From NCBI GenBank assembly GCA_044450785.1, contig JBIOJM010000002.1, positions 16,808 to 80,807 of the forward strand: a stretch of 64,000 nt of DNA, given 5' to 3'. The stretch is from JBIOJM01 sp044450785. GTDB lineage: Bacteria; Planctomycetota; Planctomycetia; Isosphaerales; Isosphaeraceae. Of the stretch, positions 16,413 through 24,927 are shown piece after piece. The notes under the pieces were generated by a model, which did no database searches, was not told where the DNA came from, and was given only the letters and a program-made list of their open reading frames with translations. The first letter of the stretch is position 1. Each line of letters opens with the position of its first letter. Position numbers and translations under genes: made by a program.

Positions 16413-17520
16413 CCGCTTCGCCCTTGTTCGGAGTCGCGATGGCATACCAAGTCAGATAGTTCACCGAGCTCTTGACGAAACGGACCGAGCCGTCCATGAA
16501 CAGCACGTTCACGCCGCCCGGGTGGTTGGAACTGGCCGCAACCATGGTGATGGTGCCGCGGCCATCCTGATTGATGTCGTGGTAGACGCAGCTCGTTCGG
16601 TTGGGCGTCTGGGTGTGCGAGTAGATCATGGTGGCGCCATAACCCCACCACTCACCCTTCCATTGCCACTGCTGGTTGGCGCTGGTGATCGGCACCCTAT
16701 TACAGAGCTGCGCGAACTGGTAGTCGGTCCGGTAGAAGTCTGAATTCTCGCCGAGGTTGTACACTTCCGCCAGACCGTTCGGGGCTCTGCCGGTTGCCAC
16801 GGCCGGTCCCTTGATCCACTCGCTGAAGATCACCGTATTGCTGGTCCCGTCCTTGAACGTGGCCATGTCGGTGGTCGATTTCACGCTCTTATCCCAACTG
16901 CTCGCCACATAATTGGGACCGTTCAGCTCCCAGCTCCTATCCGGCGCCCCGCCGTTGATCCGCCGGTTCAGGCCGATATTGCACGGATAGTTGCTGGCAC
17001 CCACCAGCCTGTTCATGCCACCCACGAAAAAGGTGCCGGAGGAGCCGCGATTGGCATCCGACGGGCAGAGGAACGCGGCGATCTGCAGGGTGAGGACCGT
17101 CATTTGTGGGATACTGTCGTTGCCACCGTCCGCGTTGTCGGGTGGGTTCTGGTCCCTGTAGACGGTGTCGCCGTCGCTCCACCGGGCGCCGAACGACCAG
17201 TTGATCTCGTTATAGGCGACCCGCTGCTCCAGGTAGGGGAGCAACCGGGCATGCTGCGACCAGTTCTGGTGCGGCTGCGGAATCTGTTTGCCGGCGCCGG
17301 TCCATTCCTGGTCAACGCAGACAGGCGGCAAGACATCGTTCACACTCAAGTAGTTGTGCATCGCCAGACCGATCTGCCTGAGGTTGTTCGTGCATTGTGC
17401 CCGCCGAGCCGCTTCACGCGCGGATTGAACGGCCGGCAGCAGCAAGGCAATGAGAACGGCGATGATGCTAATCACCACAAGTAACTCGATCAACGTAAAA
17501 CCGCGGGCTCTTCGAGTCAT
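16393..17520 (-). CDS. DUF1559 pilin-like secreted protein
   Basis: ATG at 17520. The 375-residue protein starts with a short basic segment and RGFTLIELLVVISIIAVLIA, a type IV prepilin-style N-terminus that is cleaved and methylated at the F. It ends in the DUF1559 tail with the H-X9-DG motif (HPGGVNVLFMDG) and the typical GEAVSSESY terminus, so it is complete. Such proteins are present in dozens of paralogues per planctomycete genome; they are thought to be pseudopilin-like surface or secretion components, but their function is not established. A small lipoprotein gene lies 33 bases upstream in the same direction, a usual pairing. Confidence 0.93.
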   Translation of the reverse strand: MTRRARGFTLIELLVVISIIAVLIALLLPAVQSAREAARRAQCTNNLRQIGLAMHNYLSVNDVLPPVCVDQEWTGAGKQIPQPHQNWSQHARLLPYLEQRVAYNEINWSFGARWSDGDTVYRDQNPPDNADGGNDSIPQMTVLTLQIAAFLCPSDANRGSSGTFFVGGMNRLVGASNYPCNIGLNRRINGGAPDRSWELNGPNYVASSWDKSVKSTTDMATFKDGTSNTVIFSEWIKGPAVATGRAPNGLAEVYNLGENSDFYRTDYQFAQLCNRVPITSANQQWQWKGEWWGYGATMIYSHTQTPNRTSCVYHDINQDGRGTITMVAASSNHPGGVNVLFMDGSVRFVKSSVNYLTWYAIATPNKGEAVSSESY

Positions 17521-17553
17521 GGTCTATGCCCTCAGGAAAACGACCGCCAACGA

Positions 17554-17811
17554 CTACCTCTTCGCGCCAGGATAACCGGCGCCTTGGTCCGGTCGCGGTC
17601 CGCTACGCGTACCCGCCCCCTTTACTCCAGGGGTGATCTCGTAATACTCTTCCTGAGTCTGGGCCTGGGCGCTGCGAGAACCGGGGATTGTTCCCTTCGC
17701 CTTGGACGCTTGCTCTTTGATGGCCGCCTCGTTGTCTTCCCCGCAACCGGCCAACCCCAGGAAGCAAGAGCTCAATAGAGCAAGGCTCAATCCACTGGTG
17801 AACAACCTCAT
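17554..17811 (-). CDS. Small lipoprotein
   Basis: ATG 17811 (85 residues) is preferred to a TTG at 17832; GAGGAGA lies upstream of the ATG. The signal peptide MRLFTSGLSLALLSSCFLG ends in the lipobox LAGC, so the mature protein should be lipid-anchored. The mature part is short, charged at first (EDNEAAIKEQASKAKG) and then glycine/proline-rich, with no recognised domain. It is probably co-transcribed with the DUF1559 gene downstream. Function unknown. Confidence 0.8.
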   Translation of the reverse strand: MRLFTSGLSLALLSSCFLGLAGCGEDNEAAIKEQASKAKGTIPGSRSAQAQTQEEYYEITPGVKGAGTRSGPRPDQGAGYPGAKR

Positions 17812-17903
17812 GATGAGTGTGTCTCTCCTCAAGAATGGGCACGACGAAGGTTGAAATGGAGAAGGCGGGATCAGGAAGGACAGGCAATCTGCCTCTGTTC
17901 ATG

Positions 17904-19136
17904 TTACTTGAGCCGCGCCAGGGCGGCAAGGCTGAGCGCATCGTCGGGGACGTCGCGAAGCACCAGCCGGTGCCAGGCTCGGGCCTCGTCGAACCGCCCC
18001 ATCTGCTCTCTGAGTCCGGCCAGCCGCTGGTAAAGTTCCGTGCGCGGCTCCAGCCCGAGCGTCTTGATCGCGAACGCCTCGACATAGACCGGCCGCATCT
18101 GCTTGAAGGCATTCTGGTAGACCGTGAGCAACTGGTCGGCGCGGTGGAGTAGGGCGGTCTCGCCCGCGGCTCGCAGCGCCATCCGGAGCCGGTAGAGCAC
18201 GACCCCGTTGAACGGCTCGAAGGCAGAGGCGCGGCGGTAGGCTTTGACGGCTGCGGGCCAATCACCGGCCCCTTGCGCCACGTTCCCCTCATGCTTGGCG
18301 AACCGGGGGTCGCCTGCAAGGCTTTTGGGAAGACGGGCGAACTCTCGCTTGAGCAAATCCGGCTGATAGCCCTCATCCAGCCCGGTGAGCCAGCCATCCC
18401 AGGCCTCGGCCGAGCCGGGATGGCGCTGCAAGGCGTCGCGGAGCACCTCGATCCCCTCGGCGGACTGGCTGTTGTGCACCAGGGCCAAACCCACGGCCAG
18501 TGCCAGGGGAAGGTACGCGGGATGCTGCCGCCAGACCGGCTCGAAGACCTGCACCACCGATCCGGGAGCGACCCTGTCGATGTCGAGCCGCGACATTTCC
18601 AGCAGTAATCGGACCCGGTCGCGGGGATCCGGCTCGACCTCAAAGAGCCGCATGCCGAGCCGGTGGGCTTCCTCGGCTCTTGCCTCGAAGTCCAGCAGAT
18701 CGATCAACGCCCAGCCCGCCTCGGGAACGGTCGGATCGAGCTCCAGCGCTTGCTTCCAGCAGGTCTCGGCCAGGTCATACCGCTTCTGCTGGTAGTGGGC
18801 TTTGCCCATCGAGAATCGCACCACGGCGGCTTCCCTGAGTGTGCTGGTTCGGATCCGTCCCAGGTGATCCAGGGCGAGCTGCGGCTGAGCGTCGGGCCGG
18901 TCCATGGCGAACTGTGCCATGAGCAAGTGCGCGCGATCGTCACCGGGAAAGGCCTGGAGATAACGTGCCATGAGCTCCTGTGCTCGATCGAACTGGCCTT
19001 CCCTCGCCAGCGTACAGATCGCGCCGAGATCCGGCGGAGCCGGGAACCCGTGCCAGGCTAAGAGCGCACCAGCTCCCAGGAGGACGGCCAGAACCGCCAG
19101 GAGGATCCAGATCGGGGCGCGCGATCGTGACGTCAT
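17904..19136 (-). CDS. Membrane-anchored TPR-repeat protein
   Basis: ATG 19136 follows an alternative GTG by one codon. One transmembrane segment (about residues 10-30, WILLAVLAVLLGAGALLAWH) precedes about 380 residues of helical repeats. TPR features are clear in QQKRYDLAETCWKQALELDP, in GSAEAWDGWLTGL and in GDWPAAVKAYRRASAFEP. The start overlaps the stop of the DUF4058 gene, so the two are translationally coupled. TPR proteins are scaffolds; the partner is not known. The DUF1559 protein and small lipoprotein downstream in the same direction make an export or surface-assembly role plausible. Confidence 0.8.
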   Translation of the reverse strand: MTSRSRAPIWILLAVLAVLLGAGALLAWHGFPAPPDLGAICTLAREGQFDRAQELMARYLQAFPGDDRAHLLMAQFAMDRPDAQPQLALDHLGRIRTSTLREAAVVRFSMGKAHYQQKRYDLAETCWKQALELDPTVPEAGWALIDLLDFEARAEEAHRLGMRLFEVEPDPRDRVRLLLEMSRLDIDRVAPGSVVQVFEPVWRQHPAYLPLALAVGLALVHNSQSAEGIEVLRDALQRHPGSAEAWDGWLTGLDEGYQPDLLKREFARLPKSLAGDPRFAKHEGNVAQGAGDWPAAVKAYRRASAFEPFNGVVLYRLRMALRAAGETALLHRADQLLTVYQNAFKQMRPVYVEAFAIKTLGLEPRTELYQRLAGLREQMGRFDEARAWHRLVLRDVPDDALSLAALARLK

Positions 19137-19138
19137 CA

Positions 19139-19892
19139 CTATGTCTCGGCCGCATTCGTGGTCGAGACCTCCAGCAGCCTCTTCATCGGGGCGGGAAAGA
19201 AATCGTCCCAGGTTGTCCGATAAGTTTCCTCGAGCGGCGCCGGAACGTAGAAATCCGGCTTCAGGAAAATCGGCATGTCCGGCAGCGCCTCTCCAACGGC
19301 GGTCGGCTCGACGTAGGCCACCGGCGGCGGTCCCGCGTCGTAGGCGGCGAGAGTCAGCCGCTGATCGGCCGGCAGCTCGAAGTCCTCTTCAACGAGCTCA
19401 TCCCAGATGGCCTTGTGGATCCCCTGGGGATCGCGCTTGCTCGGCGGGAACAGGTCGATCACCAGCAGGTGTACGCCTTGCATGATCAAGTCCGAGGTTT
19501 TCTCAGCGAACGTGCGCAGCGCGCTCTTGCTCGCCTTGTTGCCGGGAGAGACGATCTCGACCACGGCGACGATGTGGCCGTGCCGATGTCGCACGGCAAT
19601 CCGATCGGCCTTGCGCACATAGACTCGTTCCTCGGCGCGACGGACCACGCGCATCCCGGGAGAAGCGACGGCGACCGCCCGCCCGGAGCCGGTCCCGTGC
19701 GCCTCGTCGCGGCCCGACGACAGTTTCAATGTGAGGACGTCCGGGATGGGGCCCTGGATCGAATGCTCGGGGAGAGCATAGTAATCGGCCGGTAACACTC
19801 CCGTGTTCAGCGCGCGCAAGCACGATGATCCAGCTTTGATGGAACGCATGGAACAATCCCGCATCGACGCGGGTCCAGTCGTGAATCGGCAT
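19139..19892 (-). pseudogene. DUF4058 family protein with a 2-bp frameshift
   Basis: The natural start is ATG 19892, giving MPIHDWTRVDAGLFHAFHQS, the hallmark DUF4058 N-terminus. The reading frame then breaks near 19808-19818, inside an alternating CG tract, and the remainder (LNTGVLPADYYALPEHSIQG onward to the C-terminus FFPAPMKRLLEV) continues in another frame. Adding two bases to the tract restores one frame of 251 residues, the usual family length, with all later motifs intact (VVEIVSPGNK, HLLVIDLFPP). DUF4058 is a planctomycete/cyanobacterial family with a Uma2-like nuclease-fold core and unknown role. The break may be a real mutation, a reversible slippage site or an assembly error. Confidence 0.8.
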
Positions 19893-20070
19893 GGCGTGTT
19901 GCTCCGCAGGGGAAGAGAACACCTCCGCGCCGATTGTACCCGCGCACGGGCTCCTGGTTCGACGGTCTTTCGGCGCCACGTACCGAATAGTCGCCCCTGG
20001 GCCCGCCTTTGAAGGAGCTGATCCACGGTGACGCTGAATCCGCGTGTTCCGTCGGGGTTCGTCTGGATGG

Positions 20071-20139
20071 TGACCGAGCCAGGGGAACGATTTGCCACCC
20101 CTCGGTCCCGTAACGAATATCGCGCTCGGCGAATTCCCA
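20071..20139. repeat. 69-bp direct repeat: detached copy of the algJ-like gene 3' end
   Basis: This stretch matches 21781-21849, the last coding part of the algJ-like gene, with a single mismatch. On the minus strand it encodes EFAERDIRYGTEGWQIVPLA, as in the intact gene. Nothing else of that gene is seen here, so it is a fragment. The two copies bracket 1.6 kb of gene debris. Confidence 0.85.
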
Positions 20140-20354
20140 CACGAGGAGTTGACCAGAGCGCGGGCGCTCGGCTGCCCATGTCCTGCCAGCGCGCCGTGTA
20201 TTCGGCATGAGTCCCCTCTGCTTGCTGATGGGTCTGATCAAGAATCTGCCGGCGTCGAACGGCGTGGCGCGACATGATGGATGGGGTGAGGTCGCGCGAA
20301 GAGGAGAACACCGATGGGCTTGATGGACGACGTTGCTTCCGTGTCGGTCTTGAA

Positions 20355-20560
20355 CCAGGCTACCCTATGCCCGGTTCATGGACGACTGGGTTATCCTCGC
20401 CCCGACGCGCTGGAAGCTCCGCGCGGCGATTCGCCTGGTGAACCAGACGTTGGCGGAGCTGAAGGTCGAGCAGCACCCCGACAAGCCCTTCATCGGCCGG
20501 GTGAGCCGGGGGTTTGACTTCCTGGGCTATGTGAGGTGCCGTTCTGATCGAAGGAGTCGT
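20355..20560 (+). pseudogene. Reverse transcriptase fragment (group II-like)
   Basis: The frame reads YARFMDDWVILAPTRWKLR and then KVEQHPDKPFIGRVSRGFDF followed by LGY: the catalytic xxDD motif and the next conserved blocks of a bacterial reverse transcriptase. Both sides are missing; similarity stops at about 20355 and 20540, where unrelated sequence begins. It is a remnant of about 65 codons. The motif order (MDDW, FDFLGY) fits group II-like stand-alone reverse transcriptases better than those of diversity-generating retroelements. Confidence 0.6.
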
Positions 20561-20790
20561 TGATGGCGTTCATGAGGGATCCACTCCAAATCCCACCAGG
20601 AGATGTCGAGTAGCTGGACGCGACCTCCGTCCCCGTGTTTGCCAAATAGATGGGAGTTGACGTGGATCCTGCGATATTAATTGATCGCGTCCGTGGTTGG
20701 CGTCGAGGCGATCGCGGAGAACGTGAGGGTGGTTGAGCCATACGTGATTTGTCCGCCGGCTCCCGCTTCGAGACCGGCTTGGGTGTTTAC
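20537..20790 (-). pseudogene. Frameshifted remnant of a surface-type protein
   Basis: On the minus strand one frame reads GGQITYGSTTLTFSAIAS to TTDAIN and a shifted frame continues NIAGSTSTPIYLANTGTEVA to GSLMNAINDSFDQNG. Removing one T near 20677-20682 joins them. The Thr/Ser/Gly-rich content resembles exported planctomycete surface proteins. Both ends are lost; the 3' side abuts the reverse-transcriptase fragment. Family not recognised. Confidence 0.4.
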
Positions 20791-20791
20791 G

Positions 20792-20835
20792 AAGGGGTCA
20801 GGAACTGAAAGACGAAATCGGTTCCGGATTCCTTT
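20792..20835. repeat. Imperfect GGGGTCAGGAAC palindrome
   Basis: AAGGGGTCAGGAACTG and its degraded partner CGGTTCCGGATTCCTTT form an imperfect inverted repeat with a short loop. It resembles extragenic palindromes of the REP type, but only one copy is visible in this window. Confidence 0.35.
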
Positions 20836-20997
20836 GTTTGTCCCCTTGTGCCAACCCCACACCAGCCAAGCACAAGTTCTCACCGCGCCAGGGCGAGCTC
20901 TCCCTGGTGGGGCAGTTGCAAGAGGGCCATCGCCAGCCCCAATCACAGCCCGGACGGGGTACGGCGTGCAGCGGGGGCGACGGAGCCGCGCCGGGGC

Positions 20998-21645
20998 TCA
21001 ATCCTCCAGGCCCAATTCTCGGAGCGATTGCGCCTTTAGCAGCTCCAAGGCCAGTGCCTCCAGCCGCTCGGGGCCTAGGCTGTCGAGGCGCTCTCGGGCA
21101 CTGGGACTCAACGCACCGAACCGGGCCTCGAGCTGCTTCTTGAATGCCGTCCGCCAGCTTTGCAGACCTTGTTGCAAACCCTTCTCAAATGTCGTCATTG
21201 CCATGGCTTGGGCCCCCTGATAGCGCTCGGTCCGAAGAAGCGCCCCCAATTCTTGCGCTTGTTCCTCGTCCAGCGTAGCGTATGCCTCCAGGCAGTCCAA
21301 CAGCAGATACCGTCGATAATCATTCTCCCGCGCCTCGGCCAGCCGCCGCAACGCCTCGGCATGGACCTCCGCACGCCGCGCCGGCGGCACCCGCATCAAG
21401 GCCGTCAGCGCCACTCCCAAGAGATGCTCCCCGGCCACGTACTGCTCGCCATCGAGCCCCGGCAGCCCCACGTAGGCATACTCGAACGTTACCAGCCGAT
21501 GGTCCCAATACTTCTCCTCATAGACGTCCCAGCCGATCCCATCCAGCCCCACCCGCAAATACAGCGCGATGGGTAAGACCGGCAAGCCGTGCCAGCGGCG
21601 GAGCTGCTCGTAGTAAGAGAGCATCCGGGGTCGTAGCGGCGCCAC
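20998..21645 (-). pseudogene. Rpn-like (PD-(D/E)XK transposase/nuclease) protein, N-terminally truncated
   Basis: The frame from GTG 21645 encodes PRMLSYYEQLRRWHGLPVLP, IALYLRVGLDGIGWDVYEE and ENDYRRYLLLDCLEAYATL, typical of the middle and C-terminus of Rpn/YhgA-like recombination-promoting nucleases. The N-terminal third, which carries the catalytic PD-(D/E)XK core, is absent: similarity starts at IESQDTVAPL, and an in-frame stop lies just before it at about 21672. It is therefore most likely a remnant, or at best a truncated protein without the nuclease core. The C-terminus with its helical region looks intact. Confidence 0.65.
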
Positions 21646-21762
21646 CGTGTCCTGGGATTCGATTCAGGCAATAGTTAGACAAACCGACTTTTCAAAATTA
21701 AGCATGCAGAGGCAAGCCGGAAGGTTGACTCTGGGCAGCTCTCTTGCGGGCGATCTCATCGG

Positions 21763-22935
21763 TCACCTCGGAGTCGTCTTTGACCGAGCCAGGGGAACGA
21801 TTTGCCATCCCTCGGTCCCGTAACGAATATCGCGCTCGGCGAATTCCCAGATCACCAGCCTCTTGTTCATCAGGAGCGTCGGGCGGTGTGCCAGCTCTTG
21901 CCGGACCAGGGTGGAGGCTCCGCCGTCGTTGACAATCGAGGTCAGCGGTTGCCCAAGCTCCCGCGCGACATGCGCGATGAACCCGGCGGCCCCAGGCTCG
22001 TCCTGCTCATAAATCCGCAGGAAGCTGTCGCCCAGAATCAGGACCTCGGACTCCGGCGCATCGCGGTACGGCGTTCTGGTGTCTGACTGGACCACTTGCA
22101 CGCACGCCAGACCCTCCGGTTCGAGCGAGCGCTCGATCTGCTGCGCCTGCAGCATCTGAACCAGATCGCCGTGGCGACGGACGGTGACCGAACGTAGGGC
22201 GTAAGCGTGATCACCCCGATTGACGATGCCTTGTTCGAGCACTCGCCGCGCGACAGCGCCGGCGGCCACCCGTGCACCCTCCGGCGACCAGTGGCTGTCC
22301 TGCGCCAGGTAGAGCCGCCCCGGATCCGGCCCGCTCTCCTCCTGCTTGGCACGGCGAAATACCTCGAACAGGTCGACGTGCTCGATGCCGCACTGCTCCA
22401 ACTGATCGAGCAGACGACGCGTCTGTTCGCAGACGACGACTCCCGCGCCTTTTGCCCGCTTGGAGAGCATCCCCGGATAGACGCACTCCTTGTTGGGCAC
22501 CGGAACGACCAGCAGCCGGATCCCCCGCGCCTGGAGCTGATCGCGGAACGATCGGATCGCACGAAGAGGATCGGCGGAATCGTGTTCGGGAGCGCCGGTC
22601 TGGCGCTCGAGCACGTAGCGCACACTCGGTCGATAGAAGAGCCAGCCGTGACGCCCCACAACGACCTTCTCACCGGCATCGGCAAGGAACCTCCACTGAA
22701 GGTATTGCATCCACGGCCGGAGCTGCTTGACCACGAGACTCGTCTCCTCGAGGCTCTGCTCGTACGCGTGCCGGTTCCGGGCCGTCGGAGGCTGGAGGAA
22801 GATGTCGAGCGCGCGCGGCTGCTCGCCGTACCGAAGCTCGGAAACTGTCTGAATCAAGGCCGGCGCCATGATCACGGCGAGGAAGACAGCGGCCACGATG
22901 ATGTGCGCACGACGGTCAATCCGCACGGAAGGCAA
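21763..22935 (-). CDS. AlgJ/AlgX-like O-acetyltransferase (SGNH-hydrolase fold)
   Basis: The start is TTG 22935, one base after the MBOAT stop codon; a GTG at 22926 is possible. One N-terminal membrane segment (residues 10-30) anchors a periplasmic domain. The catalytic set of AlgJ-type SGNH enzymes is visible: D213 and H215 in AQDSHWSPEG and S304 in ILGDSFLRIY. In known systems this protein receives acetyl groups exported by the MBOAT partner and transfers them to an exopolysaccharide. The gene order lipoprotein, MBOAT, AlgJ supports that role; the polysaccharide is unknown. Its last 69 bases recur at 20071. Confidence 0.88.
   Translation of the reverse strand: MPSVRIDRRAHIIVAAVFLAVIMAPALIQTVSELRYGEQPRALDIFLQPPTARNRHAYEQSLEETSLVVKQLRPWMQYLQWRFLADAGEKVVVGRHGWLFYRPSVRYVLERQTGAPEHDSADPLRAIRSFRDQLQARGIRLLVVPVPNKECVYPGMLSKRAKGAGVVVCEQTRRLLDQLEQCGIEHVDLFEVFRRAKQEESGPDPGRLYLAQDSHWSPEGARVAAGAVARRVLEQGIVNRGDHAYALRSVTVRRHGDLVQMLQAQQIERSLEPEGLACVQVVQSDTRTPYRDAPESEVLILGDSFLRIYEQDEPGAAGFIAHVARELGQPLTSIVNDGGASTLVRQELAHRPTLLMNKRLVIWEFAERDIRYGTEGWQIVPLARSKTTPR
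21781..21849. repeat. 69-bp direct repeat, genic copy (3' end of algJ-like gene)
   Basis: This is the in-gene partner of the copy at 20071-20139, with one mismatch over 69 bases. Similarity ends abruptly at both limits. Confidence 0.85.
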
Positions 22936-22936
22936 C

Positions 22937-24379
22937 CTAGAACTGGAAGTAGAGGAACGGGTTGAACGACTGCGAGAACATCACCAGCAGCGAGGCGCAG
23001 AACAGCGGATGCACGAGGATTGCCTTGGGCCAGGTGACCTCTCTGCTCCACTCGTGCGCCTGGATTGGCCAGGCGACGACCACGGCCCCGATGGCCATGA
23101 TCAGGAGCGTCGCCTGCGTATAGAGCAAGGCCGGCAAGAGCAGCATCCCGGCGCCGGATCCCCCCTGCCCGATCATGGCCCCCAAGTAGTTCATGGCCTC
23201 GTGCAGATTCGCCGAGCGAAACAGGACCCATGAGATCAGCACCAGGACGAACGTGGCCGCCACGCGGACCGGCCGCGGCCATTGTTGAAAAGCGCTGCGC
23301 TTGCCCCGGAATCGCTCGAAGGCCAGCAGGATCCCGTGATACGCCCCCCAGGCGACGAACGTCCAGTTCGCGCCATGCCACAGCCCGCCCAGAAGCATGA
23401 CGAGGATGAGGTTGACGTAGGTGCGCCGTGAGCCCTTACGATTGCCCCCCAGAGGAATGTAAAGATAGTCGCGCAAGAACGTACTCAGCGAGATGTGCCA
23501 TCGCCGCCAGAAGTCCGTGATGCTCTCGGCCTTGTAGGGAGAATCGAAATTCTTCAGGAACTCGAAGCCGATCATCCGTCCCAGGCCGATGGCCATGTCG
23601 GAATAACCGGAGAAATCGAAGTAGATCTGGAACGCGTAAGCCAGCGCGCCGAACCAGGCGTCCGGCGTGGAAAGCGACTGGGCATCGAACACGGCATCCG
23701 CAGTCCGGCCCATCGGATTGGCCAGCAAGATCTTCTTGGCGAAGCCGAGCATGAACAGGGTGACCCCGGAGCCAAACTTCTCCCAAGTGTGGGAGCGGTG
23801 GACGAGCTGATCGGCCACCGTGTTGTAGCGGATGATGGGCCCGGCAACGAGCTGTGGAAAGAGCGCAATGTAGCAAGCGAAATCGATGAACGACCGGACG
23901 GGAGGAGCCGTACCGCGATGGACGTCGATGGTGTAGCTGAGCGCATGGAACGTGTAGAACGAGATCCCGATGGGCAAGGTGATCGCAAGCACTCGCACCG
24001 TGCCGGCTCCAAACCAGGCCAGCACCTGGTTCAGGTTGGCCTCGAAGAACAGGAAATACTTGAAGAACCCGAGCGTGCCCAGGCTCACGACGATGGCGCA
24101 CGTCACGACCCAGAAGCTCAGCCTCCGGCTGATCCCCGGCAGGCCGATGATCCGTCCGCAGACATAGTTCACAACGGTGATCAAGAGCATCAGGAAGATG
24201 AACCAGGGATTCCACCAACCGTAGAAGATGTAGCTTGCAAGAACCAAGAGGGTGTTCTTCACCAGGCAGGTCCGCCGATCCGACGCGCCGGCCTGCCGGC
24301 TCAAGCCATCCAGGGCGTAGTAGAACACCAGGACCAGCGGCAGAAAGTAGAAGACGAAGAGATACGTGGTGAAGACCAT
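22937..24379 (-). CDS. MBOAT O-acyltransferase, AlgI type
   Basis: The likely start is ATG 24379 (MVFTTYLFVFYFLPLVLVFY), the position of the usual AlgI N-terminus. An ATG at 24394 and a TTG at 24445, which overlaps the preceding stop, are possible alternatives. There are about 10-12 hydrophobic helices. MBOAT hallmarks include QIYFDFSGYSDMAIGLGRM, DFWRRWHISLSTFLRDYLY and LLGGLWHGANWTFVAWGAYH with the invariant histidine. AlgI-type proteins pass acetyl groups across the inner membrane to an AlgJ/AlgX partner, which is encoded immediately downstream. Confidence 0.93.
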   Translation of the reverse strand: MVFTTYLFVFYFLPLVLVFYYALDGLSRQAGASDRRTCLVKNTLLVLASYIFYGWWNPWFIFLMLLITVVNYVCGRIIGLPGISRRLSFWVVTCAIVVSLGTLGFFKYFLFFEANLNQVLAWFGAGTVRVLAITLPIGISFYTFHALSYTIDVHRGTAPPVRSFIDFACYIALFPQLVAGPIIRYNTVADQLVHRSHTWEKFGSGVTLFMLGFAKKILLANPMGRTADAVFDAQSLSTPDAWFGALAYAFQIYFDFSGYSDMAIGLGRMIGFEFLKNFDSPYKAESITDFWRRWHISLSTFLRDYLYIPLGGNRKGSRRTYVNLILVMLLGGLWHGANWTFVAWGAYHGILLAFERFRGKRSAFQQWPRPVRVAATFVLVLISWVLFRSANLHEAMNYLGAMIGQGGSGAGMLLLPALLYTQATLLIMAIGAVVVAWPIQAHEWSREVTWPKAILVHPLFCASLLVMFSQSFNPFLYFQF

Positions 24380-24441
24380 GGTCGGCCGGGCCATGTAACC
24401 GGGAGAGGGACGTTGAAACGGCTTGTCGCGCGCACGGCCGG

Positions 24442-24927
24442 TCAACCGCTGACCAGAACCGTCCAGACGGCCCAGTAGATCGGGTCGGTGTCTTCCTCGG
24501 AATACTTGTTGAGGATCCCTCCCGTGAAATGGTCAAGCATGGATTCTTCCAATGCCATGCGGTGCACCTGGCCGGCGCGGAACGACTTGAGATTGCCGCC
24601 GACGTCCTGCACGCGTCGATCGGCCGCTTCGGATCGGGGCTTGAACGGATTGTAGTGGCCGACGTAGATGGTCTGGCCCTTGACCTTCCCGCGGTGGACT
24701 TCGAGCACCTGGTACTTCAGGACGGTCGCGTAGTTGTACAGCTCTCGCTGGAAGATCGCCCCCTCGGGGATCTCGACGAGTCTCGCCGTGACCTCGATGC
24801 TGCCCCGCTTCGCGAGCTCGGGATCCGAGCTTGCCGCGCCCTCTCTGCTCTTGGCACAAGCGGCCGCCATCAGACCCACAGCAAGCAGGAGGCTCCCCAC
24901 AACGGTCCGGCTCGTGCGCAAGCTCAT
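24442..24927 (-). CDS. Lipoprotein of the O-acetylation operon
   Basis: ATG 24927 follows a good ribosome site (GGGAGG, about ten bases upstream), so the longer frame to 25245 is rejected. The signal peptide MSLRTSRTVVGSLLLAVG ends in a lipobox-like MAAAC. The mature protein (about 135 residues) has beta-rich segments such as LKYQVLEVHRGKVKGQTIYV and no recognised family. The end of the gene overlaps a possible TTG start of the MBOAT gene, which points to one transcript. An accessory role in cell-surface acetylation is inferred only from position. Confidence 0.7.
   Translation of the reverse strand: MSLRTSRTVVGSLLLAVGLMAAACAKSREGAASSDPELAKRGSIEVTARLVEIPEGAIFQRELYNYATVLKYQVLEVHRGKVKGQTIYVGHYNPFKPRSEAADRRVQDVGGNLKSFRAGQVHRMALEESMLDHFTGGILNKYSEEDTDPIYWAVWTVLVSG

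Noticed and set aside
20355..20560. RT fragment as the DGR reverse transcriptase
   Set aside because: Motif order is group II-like and the gene is truncated and 15 kb away; a DGR RT would have to be elsewhere.
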